Assembly (NCBI GenBank): GCA_963703175.1
Contig: OY969794.1
Location: forward strand, 1,550,001 to 1,614,000
Direction: 5' to 3'
DNA from: VRUE01 sp963703175
GTDB taxonomy: Bacteria > Actinomycetota > Thermoleophilia > Solirubrobacterales > 70-9
Length of the DNA stretch: 64,000 nt
Within the stretch, counting starts at the first letter, position 1, and every line of letters begins with the position of its first letter. Below the pieces are notes generated by a model that saw only the letters and a list, made by a program, of their open reading frames with translations, was not told the DNA's origin and did not search any database. Shown piece after piece: positions 1 to 10,156 of the stretch. The translations under genes were made by a program, and so were the position numbers.

Positions 1-2
1 AC

Positions 3-1316
3 GCGCTCTCCTGGGTGCTCAACGGCTACTTCGTCGTGATCGCCGCGCTGCTGGTCCCGGCGGGTGGCCTGGCCGACCGCTTCGGCCACAAACGCATCTT
101 CCTGCTCGGCATGGCGGGCTTCACCGCCGCCAGCCTGCTCTGTGCGGCGGCACCAAGCTTGCCGCTGCTGATCTCCTTCCGCGTCCTGCAGGGGGTCGGC
201 GCGGCGATGATCGCCCCCTCCTCGCTGGCGATCGTCCTTGACAGTTTCCCGGTCGAGCGGCGGGCGGCGGGAGTCGGCCTCTGGGGTGCTGCTGCGGCCG
301 CAGCGGCTGCGACCGGCCCGACCCTTGGCGGTGCCCTGGTCGAGGCCTCGAGCTGGCGCCTGGTCTTCCTCGTCAACCTGCCGCTGGGGGCGGCGATCCT
401 GCTCGCCGGCCGCAAGCGGCTACCGAAGCCGAAGATCCTCGACAGCCGCCTGCCGGACCTACCGGGCGCCGCGATGCTCGCCTTTGGTCTGGCGGCGATC
501 ACGCTCGGAATCGTCGAGGGCAACGACTGGGGCTGGACCTCGACGGCCACCCTAGGTGCGTTCGTGACGGCCGCGGCCCTGCTCTTCGGGGTCATCGTGC
601 GCAGCCGCAACCATCCACGGCCGATCGTCGAACCGGCGCTGTTCGCGCACCGCTCCTTCCGCATCGGCAACCTCGGCACGCTGCTCTTCGCCGCCGCATT
701 CTTCTCGCTGATCCTCGGCAACGTCCTCTTCCTCACCGGCGTTTGGGGCTACACGATCCTCCAGGCCGGCGCCGCGACTTTGCCGGGCCCGACCGCCAGC
801 ACGATCTTCGCCGGCCCGGCCGGCAAGCTCGCCGACCGCTTCGGCCACCGCGCCGTGATCGTCCCCGGCACGGTCATCTTTGCCGCGGGGGTGATGGTCC
901 TGCGCTCTGCCGGCGCAGAGCCCGACTGGCTCGGGCTCTGGCTGCCGGGCTCTCTGCTGACCGGCATCGGCATTGGCCTAGCCTTTCCGACGCTGGGTTC
1001 GGCCGCCGTCCGTGACGTCCCGATCGACCGCTTCGCCACGGCAAGTGCGGTCAACGCCGCCTTCCGCCAGGTCGGCGCAGTGCTCGGCACCGCGATCCTC
1101 GTCGCGATCGTCGGCGAACCGGCCTCGCTCTCCGAAGCCCTCTCCGTCTCCGACGGCGCCTTCCTCTTCGCCGCAATCGCCGCGCTTGTGGCCGGCGCGG
1201 CCACGCTCACCTTGAGGCCGTCCTCGTACCCATCTGCGGCATTTCCTCCGATCCACTATGCGGCATTAGCGCCGGAGGTCCCCCATAGGGGGACCTCCGA
1301 TGACAATGCTGTGTAA
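3..1316 (+). CDS. MFS drug exporter, DHA2 (EmrB/QacA-like), 5' truncated
   Basis: Proton-coupled multidrug efflux protein of the inner membrane. The reading frame is open from base 3 (ALSWVLNGY, typical of the first helix of DHA2 transporters), so the true start lies left of the window; the GTG at 15 is internal. Motif A is seen as GGLADRFGHKR and the antiporter motif C as GPTLGGALVE, followed by repeated hydrophobic helices. About 437 codons remain of the usual 470-500. The last 25 or so residues are not hydrophobic and are encoded across a perfect hairpin, so the original gene may have ended earlier. Substrate cannot be told. The family call is firm. Confidence 0.9.
   Translation, partial: ALSWVLNGYFVVIAALLVPAGGLADRFGHKRIFLLGMAGFTAASLLCAAAPSLPLLISFRVLQGVGAAMIAPSSLAIVLDSFPVERRAAGVGLWGAAAAAAAATGPTLGGALVEASSWRLVFLVNLPLGAAILLAGRKRLPKPKILDSRLPDLPGAAMLAFGLAAITLGIVEGNDWGWTSTATLGAFVTAAALLFGVIVRSRNHPRPIVEPALFAHRSFRIGNLGTLLFAAAFFSLILGNVLFLTGVWGYTILQAGAATLPGPTASTIFAGPAGKLADRFGHRAVIVPGTVIFAAGVMVLRSAGAEPDWLGLWLPGSLLTGIGIGLAFPTLGSAAVRDVPIDRFATASAVNAAFRQVGAVLGTAILVAIVGEPASLSEALSVSDGAFLFAAIAALVAGAATLTLRPSSYPSAAFPPIHYAALAPEVPHRGTSDDNAV
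1273..1299. terminator. Perfect 12-bp hairpin overlapping the MFS 3' end
   Basis: CGGAGGTCCCCC and GGGGGACCTCCG flank a 3-nt loop. The hairpin lies inside the last codons of the exporter and ends 17 nt before its stop codon. No T-run follows, so it may be a terminator-like or mRNA-stabilising hairpin rather than a classical intrinsic terminator. Confidence 0.5.
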
Positions 1317-1355
1317 TGACAAAAATATGACCCGGCAAAGCGCTACAAAGACGCC

Positions 1356-2021
1356 GTGCCGATCAATCTCCCCAATCCGGAGCACGACGAAACGCCGCTT
1401 GACCCGGATCTAGCCGTACGGCTAGCGGGCAATCCCGAGCTCGACCCTATTACGCGAGTTCGTTGTGCCCTTGACGCAGGTTTTCGCAACCCCGACTTCA
1501 CTCAGAAGGAGGCTGCCGAGTTGGCCGGTGTGGGCTCGAGGAGGTTGCGCTACTTACTCACTCAAGGGGACACGAATTACCGGCTTGAGATCGATCGACG
1601 GCGGATGGCGTACGCGCAACATCTCCTCCTCACCGAGCCCAAATTCCTCGTATCGGCCGTGGGCAAACTCTCCGGATATCGCAACGCGTCGGCTTTTTGC
1701 AAGCGATTCAAAGAAAAGTTTGGAATGACCCCGGCCGGCATGCGCTCGGGTGTGGCCGGAGGGCCCAAGCGCTCGGGCGGTCCGACGGGCGCTACTAAGA
1801 ACCCGGCTGCAAGAGCAAGGGCGAGAGAGGCCGGAGAACCGGTGCCCTCAACGCGTCGCATTGGGTGGGGCCCAGGGGAGCAGGAGGCGTTCGACGCGGA
1901 ATACGACAACGCGGTTCGGCAAGCGCGCGCCTTTGGCTTGCTGCCCCGCCATGACGACATTTCGATCAGCGAAGCCAGCGCCGTGCGCGGGCAGAAGCGG
2001 AGGCGCGGTGCACCCGAGTGA
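1356..2021 (+). CDS. AraC-type HTH transcriptional regulator
   Basis: DNA-binding protein of 221 residues. Residues about 50-125 form the AraC double helix-turn-helix: the first helix pair is around FTQKEAAELAGVGSRRL, and the second ends in the family signature GYRNASAFCKRFKEKFGMTPAG. There is no recognisable ligand-binding domain before it; the N-terminus is only about 45 residues, and the C-terminal 90 are basic and low-complexity. Start is GTG at 1356. Base composition is a little less GC-rich than the exporter upstream. It may regulate the adjacent exporter, but nothing in the sequence shows this. Confidence 0.8.
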   Translation: MPINLPNPEHDETPLDPDLAVRLAGNPELDPITRVRCALDAGFRNPDFTQKEAAELAGVGSRRLRYLLTQGDTNYRLEIDRRRMAYAQHLLLTEPKFLVSAVGKLSGYRNASAFCKRFKEKFGMTPAGMRSGVAGGPKRSGGPTGATKNPAARARAREAGEPVPSTRRIGWGPGEQEAFDAEYDNAVRQARAFGLLPRHDDISISEASAVRGQKRRRGAPE

Positions 2022-2114
2022 ACTCCCCGTAAGCCTGAGCGACCTGCTCGCCCTGCTTCAGCTTCTCGTGACTGTGTTCCTTGCGGGCGTTGCCGTGGGC
2101 CGAATGCTTAGGGA

Positions 2115-2118
<4 letters not shown>
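2008..2118 (+). CDS. Possible 36-residue single-span membrane protein
   Basis: A short frame begins with GTG inside the last codons of the AraC-type gene and encodes one hydrophobic stretch (LLALLQLLVTVFLAGVAVG) followed by RMLRD. Its stop (TAG) interlocks with the stop of purL on the other strand through a CTAG. The hydrophobic span and the overlap suggest a translationally coupled small membrane protein, but chance is possible. Confidence 0.3.
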
Positions 2119-4369
<2,251 letters not shown>

Positions 4370-4373
<4 letters not shown>

Positions 4374-5041
4374 ACGCGGCTCCCGGCGACACCTTCGAAT
4401 ATCCGTAGCCCATCCGTTGATCCCGTCATCGCGTCGACCGCGTGCTCGGGGTGGGGCATCAGGCCGAGCACGTTGCCGGCCTCGTTGCGAACGCCGGCGA
4501 TGTCGCGCGCCGAGCCGTTCGGATTCTGCCCCGGCGCATAGCGAAACGCCACCTGCCCGCCGGCCTCGATCGCGTCCAGCATCCCCTCCGGCGCCCAGTA
4601 GCGCCCTTCGCCATGCTTGGCCGGAATCGACAGCGTCTCCCCGCGCAGGATGGACGATTGTGTCCCCTCTGGGGGGTCCAACTGTCCGACTTGCAGGTCG
4701 ACTTGGCGGCAGACGAAGCGCATGCTCTCGTTGAGGAGGAGGGCGCCGGGGAGTAGGTCCGCTTCGCAGAGGACCTGGAAGCCGTTGCAGATTCCCAGCA
4801 CCGGCCCGCCCTCCGCGGCAAACTCCGCCACCGCCTCCATCGCTGGGGAGAAGCGGGCGATCGCTCCCGCCCGCAGGTAGTCGCCGTAGGAGAAGCCGCC
4901 GGGGACGACGACCGCGTCGACATCGCCGAGGTCGCGCTCTTCGTGCCAGATCAGTCGCGCTTCGCCGCCGCTCAGCTCGCAGGCGTGCAGGGCGTCCCGC
5001 TCGTCGCAGGAGCCGGGGAACTGAAGAACTCCCCAGCGCAT
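4370..5041 (-). CDS. purQ: FGAM synthase glutaminase subunit
   Basis: Class I glutamine amidotransferase of 223 residues that supplies ammonia to PurL. The nucleophile elbow is GICNGFQVLCE (Cys near residue 86), and the catalytic His-Glu pair is in LMPHPEHAVD near the C-terminus. The N-terminus (MRWGVLQFPGSCDERD) is typical of PurQ. ATG start overlaps the purS stop as ATGA, and its own stop overlaps purL as GTGA, so S, Q and L are made in ratio from one message. Confidence 0.97.
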
Positions 5042-5274
5042 CAGGCGCCGTCGATGCTCTCGATCTCGAAGTCCTCGATCAATGGGTTGGCGAGCAGCTT
5101 CTCGCAGAGCGCCGGAAGCTGTGCCGGGTCCTCGGCCTCCAACTCGACCATGCGCCCAACCCGCACGTGCTCGACGCCCTCGAAGCCGAGCGCCGGCAGC
5201 GCCCGCTCAACTGCCTTGCCTTGGGGATCAAGGATCCCCTCCTTCGGCCGGATCAGAACCCGTGCTTTTGCCAT
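5041..5274 (-). CDS. purS: FGAM synthase PurS subunit
   Basis: Small structural subunit (77 residues, the usual length) that bridges PurQ and PurL and helps channel ammonia. Sequence features are the N-terminal strand ARVLIRPKEGILDPQG and the conserved VRVGRMVEL. It lies 16 nt downstream of purC and overlaps purQ by the ATGA stop-start. Confidence 0.95.
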   Translation of the reverse strand: MAKARVLIRPKEGILDPQGKAVERALPALGFEGVEHVRVGRMVELEAEDPAQLPALCEKLLANPLIEDFEIESIDGA

Positions 5275-5290
5275 TACCGCGACCGCCGCA

Positions 5291-6142
5291 CTAGAAGGAG
5301 CGCTCCGTGATTCGCTCGTAGGCCTCTACGTACTTGGCCCGCGTTTGCTCGATCACATCGGCCGGCAGCTCGGGTGCCGGCGGCTTGTGGTCCCAGCCGG
5401 CGGCGTCGGCCCAGTCGCGTACGAACTGCTTGTCGAAGGAGGGTTGCGTCTTGCCGGGTTCGTAGCGATCGGCCGGCCAGAAGCGCGAGGAGTCGGGGGT
5501 GAGTACCTCGTCGGCGAGGACGATCTCGGCGCCGGCGTGGCGGCCGAACTCGAACTTGGTGTCGGCGAGGATGATCCCGCGCTCGGCCGCATGTGCGGCG
5601 CCGCGCTCGTAGACCTCGATCGAGACCCGCCGCAGCTCTTCCATCAGCGCTCGGTCGCCGACGATCTCGGCCGCCCGCTCGAAGTCGACGTTCTCGTCGT
5701 GGTCGCCGATCTCGGCCTTGGTCGCGGGGGTAAAGATCGGCTCGGGCAGCTTGTCGGACTCGAGCAGGTTGGGCGGCAGCTCGATCCCGCAGACCGCGCC
5801 GCCCGCCTTGTATTCCTTCCAGCCCGAGCCGGAGAGGTAGCCGCGCACGACGCACTCGACCGGGTACATCTCCAACCGCCGCACCCGCATCGCCCGTTCG
5901 GCGACCTCTTCGGGCACGTCGTCGGAGAGGAAGTGGCTGGGGACGATGTCACCGGTCAGCTCGAACCAGAATTCGGAGATCCGGTTCAGCACCTTGCCCT
6001 TGTCGGGAATTGGCGTCGGCATCACCACGTCGTAGATCGAGATCCGGTCCGAGGCGACCATCAGGAGGTCGTCCTCCCACTCGTAGATCTCGCGGACCTT
6101 TCCGGATGAGTGGAGCTTCAAGTCTGCGACGGAGGTGGGCAT
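5291..6142 (-). CDS. purC: SAICAR synthase
   Basis: Phosphoribosylaminoimidazole-succinocarboxamide synthase, joining CAIR and aspartate with ATP. At 283 residues it has the standard single domain: SGKVREIYEW at the ATP site, SDRISIYDVVMPTPIPDKG, VECVVRGYLSGSGW, and a C-terminal LADEVLTPDSSRFWP. It is the first gene of purC-purS-purQ-purL. No Shine-Dalgarno is visible, but TAGCAT sits 7 nt before the ATG, so the operon is probably transcribed as a leaderless message. Confidence 0.97.
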   Translation of the reverse strand: MPTSVADLKLHSSGKVREIYEWEDDLLMVASDRISIYDVVMPTPIPDKGKVLNRISEFWFELTGDIVPSHFLSDDVPEEVAERAMRVRRLEMYPVECVVRGYLSGSGWKEYKAGGAVCGIELPPNLLESDKLPEPIFTPATKAEIGDHDENVDFERAAEIVGDRALMEELRRVSIEVYERGAAHAAERGIILADTKFEFGRHAGAEIVLADEVLTPDSSRFWPADRYEPGKTQPSFDKQFVRDWADAAGWDHKPPAPELPADVIEQTRAKYVEAYERITERSF

Positions 6143-6149
6143 GGACGCG

Positions 6150-6155
6150 ATGCTA
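6150..6155 (-). promoter_or_regulatory. Predicted leaderless -10 box of the purC operon
   Basis: On the minus strand TAGCAT is followed by 7 nt and then the purC ATG. The TANNNT-plus-7 spacing matches the usual actinobacterial leaderless arrangement, and no ribosome-binding site is seen. Confidence 0.5.
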
Positions 6156-6176
6156 GCGATGGGGGAGGCGGGGTGG

Positions 6177-6300
6177 GGAGGGGTTGGGGGTGTCCCTCCG
6201 CTTGCTGGGTTTTTCGCCGCGGGCGACAGCGGCCGTCCGAGTTTGCGGTTGGGGCGAAAAACGGACGCCGCTGCGCCGGAGGGACACCCCCAACCCCTCC
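6177..6300. repeat. Long intergenic inverted repeat A (24-bp arms)
   Basis: Bases 6177-6200 (beginning GGAGGGGTTGGGGG) are the exact reverse complement of 6277-6300. The 76-nt interior holds a second nested stem: GTTTTTCGCC near 6209 with GGCGAAAAAC near 6253. It sits between the divergent purC and P450 genes, so it is not a simple end-of-gene terminator. See the related spacers at 9994, 12361, 25812, 26598, 29961 and 36291. Confidence 0.85.
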
Positions 6301-6328
6301 TTAATGTCCGTCTGCGATTCTCCTGTCG

Positions 6329-7657
6329 ATGTTGCCGCCGGAACCCAAGTATTCCCCGCTGTCTCAGACCTTGCGCTGGAGCTTTCGCCCGTTGCCCTTC
6401 ATGCAGGAGTGTCGAGAGCGCTACGGCGACAGCTTCAGCGTCAAATTCGCCACTTTCGAGCGGCCGATGGTGATGATCTCCGACCCCGTCGCGATCAAGG
6501 CGCTTTACACGGAGCGCTCACACGGCCTGCCGCCCGGGCGCGAGGTCGTCCTGACGCCGGTCGTTGGCGCCCGCTCGGTGCTGGTGATCGAGGGCGCCGA
6601 TCATCTTGCCCATCGCAAACTGATGCTGCCTGCATTCCACGGCGAGCGGATGCGCTCCTACGAGCCGATCGTCAATGAGATCGTCGACGCCGAGATCGAC
6701 TCCTGGCCGCTCGGCGAGGAGTTCGCGATCCACCCGCACATGCAGGCGATGACGCTGGAGGTGATCTTGCGCGTCGTCTTCGGCGTCAATGAGGGGCCGC
6801 GGCTGGAGCAGCTGCGCGTCGTGCTGACCGAGCTGCTGGAGGCGACCGCGTCGCCGTTCACCCAACTGATCGGCCTTGCCTCACGGCGCTTCGGCGGCCG
6901 CGGGCCCTGGGCGAAATTCGAGGGCCAGCTGAAGGCGGTCGACGAGCTGCTCTATGCCGAGATCGCCGAGCACCGCTCGCGGGACGATCTGGAGGAGCGC
7001 GACGACATCCTCTCGCAGCTGATGCAGGCCCGCTTTGAGGACGGCGAGGAGATGAGCGACACCGACCTGCGCGACCAGCTGATGACCCTGCTGCTCGCCG
7101 GCCACGAGACCACGGCGACGGCGCTCGCTTGGACCTTTGACCTGCTGCTGCGCCACCCGCGCGAGCTGGAGCGTCTGCGCGAGTCACTCTTGGCAGGCGA
7201 GGACGACTACTTGCGGGCTACGATCAGCGAGTCGCTGCGACTGCGGCCGGTGGTGCCGCTGGCGGGGCGGCGACTCGCCAAGGACCTCGTCGCTGACGGC
7301 CTCACGTTGCCCGCGGGGACCGACGTCACGCCGGCGATCTGGCTCGCCCACACCCGCGCCGACGTCTACCCCGAGCCGTTCGCCTTTCGCCCCGAGCGTT
7401 TCCTCGAGGAACAGCCCGACACCTACGCCTGGATCCCCTTCGGCGGCGGCATCCGTCGTTGCCTCGGCGCCGCCTTCGCCGAGTTCGAGATGCGGATCGT
7501 CCTACGCGAGGTACTAACCCGTTGCGAGCTGCACAAGGCCAATCCGCGGCCGGAGAAGATCGGTCGCCGCAACATCACCCTCTCGCCCAAGGACGGCACC
7601 CCGGTCGTCCTCAGCGCGCGCCACGCGGCGCGCGAGCCCGAACTGGTCGCCGCCTAA
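6329..7657 (+). CDS. Cytochrome P450
   Basis: Haem-thiolate monooxygenase of 442 residues, soluble (no membrane anchor). The I-helix oxygen-activation motif AGHETT is near residue 257, the K-helix ExxR as ESLRLRP near 301, a PERF motif follows, and the haem loop is FGGGIRRCLG with the ligand Cys at about 378. The PPGREVVLTP and MLPAFHGERM segments resemble broad-range actinobacterial P450s. Redox partners and substrate are not encoded nearby. ATG start without a good Shine-Dalgarno; GATTCT lies 7 nt upstream. Confidence 0.93.
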   Translation: MLPPEPKYSPLSQTLRWSFRPLPFMQECRERYGDSFSVKFATFERPMVMISDPVAIKALYTERSHGLPPGREVVLTPVVGARSVLVIEGADHLAHRKLMLPAFHGERMRSYEPIVNEIVDAEIDSWPLGEEFAIHPHMQAMTLEVILRVVFGVNEGPRLEQLRVVLTELLEATASPFTQLIGLASRRFGGRGPWAKFEGQLKAVDELLYAEIAEHRSRDDLEERDDILSQLMQARFEDGEEMSDTDLRDQLMTLLLAGHETTATALAWTFDLLLRHPRELERLRESLLAGEDDYLRATISESLRLRPVVPLAGRRLAKDLVADGLTLPAGTDVTPAIWLAHTRADVYPEPFAFRPERFLEEQPDTYAWIPFGGGIRRCLGAAFAEFEMRIVLREVLTRCELHKANPRPEKIGRRNITLSPKDGTPVVLSARHAAREPELVAA

Positions 7658-7664
7658 GCTCGAC

Positions 7665-7970
7665 TCAGCCCTGGCTCGGGGCGGCCTTGGCCGCCGGATG
7701 CTCACTTGCCCAGCGGGCGATCGTGCCCGAGCCGGAGATGACCTCACCGTCGTCGAGGATCAGGATCGGCACCTCGTTGGTGCCACTCAGCTTCTTGATC
7801 TCCGCCCGCTCCTTGCCGCGGTTGCCCCAGGTCCAAGGCATCAACCGGTAACCACCCACGGTGCGCAGCTCGTACTTGTAGCCGGCGGCGTCGAGCGCCT
7901 TGCCCGCCTTCGCGCAGGGATGCGCAAACGCCGGCCCCGTTTTCTTCTGCCCACAGGTGTAGAGGATCAT
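7665..7970 (-). CDS. Small thioredoxin-fold protein (glutaredoxin / GST N-domain type)
   Basis: Protein of 101 residues from the ATG at 7970 (MILYTCGQKK); a TTG three codons upstream is also possible. The pattern is a glutathione S-transferase N-terminal or glutaredoxin-like domain: a first strand ending in a Cys (ILYTCGQK), a helix with a second Cys (HPCAKAGKAL), the cis-proline strand EVPILILDDG, then SGSGTIARW. No C-terminal GST domain follows. Many actinobacteria make mycothiol rather than glutathione, so the thiol partner is unknown. TAGGAT lies 8 nt before the ATG, suggesting a leaderless message. Confidence 0.65.
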   Translation of the reverse strand: MILYTCGQKKTGPAFAHPCAKAGKALDAAGYKYELRTVGGYRLMPWTWGNRGKERAEIKKLSGTNEVPILILDDGEVISGSGTIARWASEHPAAKAAPSQG

Positions 7971-8009
7971 TGACGGCAATCCTACCCACGCGTCAGCTCC
8001 GGACCGAGT

Positions 8010-8025
8010 TGCTACGCTTGTAGCA
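8010..8025 (+). promoter_or_regulatory. Predicted operator and -10 of the first VapBC module
   Basis: TGCTAC-GCTT-GTAGCA is a perfect inverted repeat ending one base before the antitoxin ATG. It contains a TACGCT box 8 nt before the start codon, so an antitoxin bound here would block transcription start. This fits the autoregulation usual for such modules. Confidence 0.5.
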
Positions 8026-8026
8026 C

Positions 8027-8287
8027 ATGGTGGAAGTCGCGACCCGAGAGTTGAGGAATGACACCGCTGGCGTCCTGCGCCGGGTAGAGGCCGGAGAGAC
8101 CGTCGTTATCACCGTGCGGGGAAGGGCAGTCGCTGATCTGATTCCCCATCGGCCAGACGAGCCGCGCTGGATGCCGCGCGAGGAACTTGTTGAGCTGCTC
8201 AAGACGCACTCTGCCGATCCGGGCTTGCGAGACGATTTGGAGCGAATCGCCGGCGAGACGACGGACGACCTCGGCCCGATTCTGTGA
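8027..8287 (+). CDS. vapB: Antitoxin, Phd/YefM (VapB) type
   Basis: An 86-residue DNA-binding antitoxin. The N-terminal half has the Phd/YefM pattern (ATRELRNDTAGVLRRVEAGETVVITVRGRAVADLIP) that forms the dimeric operator-binding fold; the C-terminal half (EELVELLKTHSADPGLRDDLE) is the toxin-neutralising tail. Its stop overlaps the toxin start as GTGA. It would bind the PIN toxin encoded next and repress its own promoter. Confidence 0.85.
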   Translation: MVEVATRELRNDTAGVLRRVEAGETVVITVRGRAVADLIPHRPDEPRWMPREELVELLKTHSADPGLRDDLERIAGETTDDLGPIL

Positions 8288-8694
8288 GCATCCCGTCGGC
8301 GCTCCGTGGCCTGCTCGACACCTCGGTCTTCATCGCGATCGAGAGCGGCAGGGACCTGCGATCGGAGTCGATGCCACTGACCGCGGCCGTGTCGGCCGTT
8401 ACCAAGGCAGAGCTTCGTGCCGGCATCTTTGTCGCGGACGACATCGAGACCCGCGATCGACGAATCAAGACCCTCGAACTCGTGACCCGAATCCCTCTGC
8501 TCCCGGTCGATGACGAAGTCTCCAACGCCTGGGCACAGATGCGCGCCTACCTGGCCGCATCGGGCCGCCGCGTGGACGCCAACGACATGTGGATCGCGGC
8601 GACCGCCGCCGCCCACGAAATCCCGGTTTTCACGCAGGACGCTGACTTCGACGCCCTCAACGGCGTCGCGGGCCTGACCGTGATCCCGGTCTGA
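8284..8694 (+). CDS. vapC: PIN-domain ribonuclease toxin
   Basis: VapC-type RNase of 136 residues. The four PIN acidic positions are visible: LLDTSVFIA near residue 12, a Glu in VTKAELRAGI, VDANDMWIAATA near 97-101, and the Asp of FTQDADFDAL near 119. GTG start overlaps the antitoxin stop, the standard coupled arrangement. The target RNA cannot be predicted. Confidence 0.88.
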   Translation: MSIPSALRGLLDTSVFIAIESGRDLRSESMPLTAAVSAVTKAELRAGIFVADDIETRDRRIKTLELVTRIPLLPVDDEVSNAWAQMRAYLAASGRRVDANDMWIAATAAAHEIPVFTQDADFDALNGVAGLTVIPV

Positions 8695-8695
8695 C

Positions 8696-9979
8696 CTAGC
8701 CCTGCAGCGCTTCCAGCCGTTCGAAGATCGTCGGGATGTGGCCGAGGTAGGCGTTGTAATCGAAGATCGCATCCAGATCCAGGTCGGGCTCCGCCACCGC
8801 GAGTAGCTCGCGGAAGTGGGTGCCCTCGTCCCAGGCTCGCTGGGCGTTCTCCTGGACCACCCGGTAGGCGTCGTCGCGGCTGAGGCCGGACTCGACCAGG
8901 GCGGTCAGAGCGCGTTGGCTGAAGAGGGCGCCATGGGTCAGCTCGAGGTTCTCCTTCATCCGGTCGGCGCGGATCGTCATCTCGGCTGCAACCGTCGTGG
9001 CCAGGTTCTGCATGTAGTCGAGGCCGATCGTCGCGTCGGGCAGGATCACCCGCTCGGCGCCGGAGTGGGAGATGTCGCGCTCGTGCCAGAGAGCGACGTT
9101 CTCGAGGCCCGTCTGGGCGTAGCCGCGCAGCACCCGGGCGAGGCCAGTGATCCGCTCGGTGCGGATCGGGTTGCGCTTGTGCGGCATCGCCGAGGAGCCC
9201 TTCTGGCCGGCCCCGAACGGCTCCTCGACCTCGCGTACCTCGGTGCGCTGCAGGTTGCGCACCTCGGTGGCGAAGCGCTCGAGGCCGGCGCCGGCGATCG
9301 CGATGCGCGAGGTCAGCACCGCGTGGCGGTCGCGCGGCACGACCTGGGTGGCGACGTCCTCGCGCTGCAGTCCGAGCTGCTCCATCACCCGCGTCTCGAC
9401 CGCCGGCGGCACCGAGGCGTAGGTGCCGACAGCGCCGGAGAGCTTGCCGAAGCGCAGTTGCTCGAAGGCGTCCGTAAGGCGGGCGAGGTTGCGGTCGGCC
9501 TCGAAGGCGAAGCCCGCAAGCCGCAGGCCAAAGGTCGTCGGCTCGGCGTGGACGCCGTGGGTGCGGCCGACGCAGAGCGTGTCGCGCTGCTCCAGCGCCC
9601 GCTCGATCAGGGCGTCGCGGTAGGCGCGCGCCGAGGCAAGAACGACCTCACCGGCCTGGCGCAGTTGCAGCGCCAACGCCGTGTCGAGCACGTCGGAAGA
9701 GGTAAGGCCGTAATGAATCCAGCGCCCGTGCTCTCCGACAGACTGCGCAACAACGTCGACAAAGGCAGCGACATCGTGGTCGGTAACTTGCTCCCGCTCA
9801 TTAACCGCCTCGACCGTAAAGGCCGCATTCGCCCGCGCCGCCCCAGCTGCCTCACGCGGCACGACACCCTCCTCAGCCCAAGCCTCAGTAGCGGCAAGCT
9901 CCACCTCAAGCCAGGTCTCCAGCTTCCGCTGCTGTGACCAGACCTCACCGATCTCTTGCCGGGTGTATCTACCGATCAC
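8696..9979 (-). CDS. purB: Adenylosuccinate lyase
   Basis: Cleaves SAICAR to AICAR and adenylosuccinate to AMP. Fumarase/aspartase superfamily signature GSSAMPHKRNP is present, with the catalytic His region GRTHGVHAEPTTFG and the substrate-binding THGALFSQRAL. I place the start at the GTG at 9979 (VIGRYTRQEIGEVW, 427 residues) because GGGGAG lies just upstream and homologues begin here; an ATG nine codons earlier falls inside an inverted repeat. It is the last gene of purD-purE-purB. Confidence 0.96.
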   Translation of the reverse strand: MIGRYTRQEIGEVWSQQRKLETWLEVELAATEAWAEEGVVPREAAGAARANAAFTVEAVNEREQVTDHDVAAFVDVVAQSVGEHGRWIHYGLTSSDVLDTALALQLRQAGEVVLASARAYRDALIERALEQRDTLCVGRTHGVHAEPTTFGLRLAGFAFEADRNLARLTDAFEQLRFGKLSGAVGTYASVPPAVETRVMEQLGLQREDVATQVVPRDRHAVLTSRIAIAGAGLERFATEVRNLQRTEVREVEEPFGAGQKGSSAMPHKRNPIRTERITGLARVLRGYAQTGLENVALWHERDISHSGAERVILPDATIGLDYMQNLATTVAAEMTIRADRMKENLELTHGALFSQRALTALVESGLSRDDAYRVVQENAQRAWDEGTHFRELLAVAEPDLDLDAIFDYNAYLGHIPTIFERLEALQG

Positions 9980-9993
9980 CAAAAACTCCCCTC

Positions 9994-10140
9994 TGGCGGG
10001 TGGCATGGGGTGGGGGTGGTGTCCCGCAGTGCGGAGTCTGCAGAGGGCAAGGCCACATCCCTTCAGCGGTAGCCATCCCTATGCCCGGAGCAGATCGCAG
10101 CACAAGGGAGGCCACCCCCACCCCATGACAGGACCCGCCA
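9994..10140. repeat. Long intergenic inverted repeat B
   Basis: CATGGGGTGGGGGTGG (10004-10019) pairs exactly with 10112-10127, and the outer TGGCGGGT (9994-10001) pairs with ACCCGCCA (10133-10140). The interior can also fold (TCTGC with GCAGA; GGGCA with TGCCC). It lies between the purE stop and the purB start, both on the minus strand, in a spacer of about 175 nt within the operon, so it may separate or stabilise the two parts of the message. Confidence 0.8.
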
Positions 10141-10156
10141 GCCGGGTGGCTTTGTC

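Noticed and set aside
4943..6109. Long plus-strand open frame opposite purQ, purS and purC
   Set aside because: Typical GC-rich antisense frame; no family likeness, and the minus-strand genes are certain.
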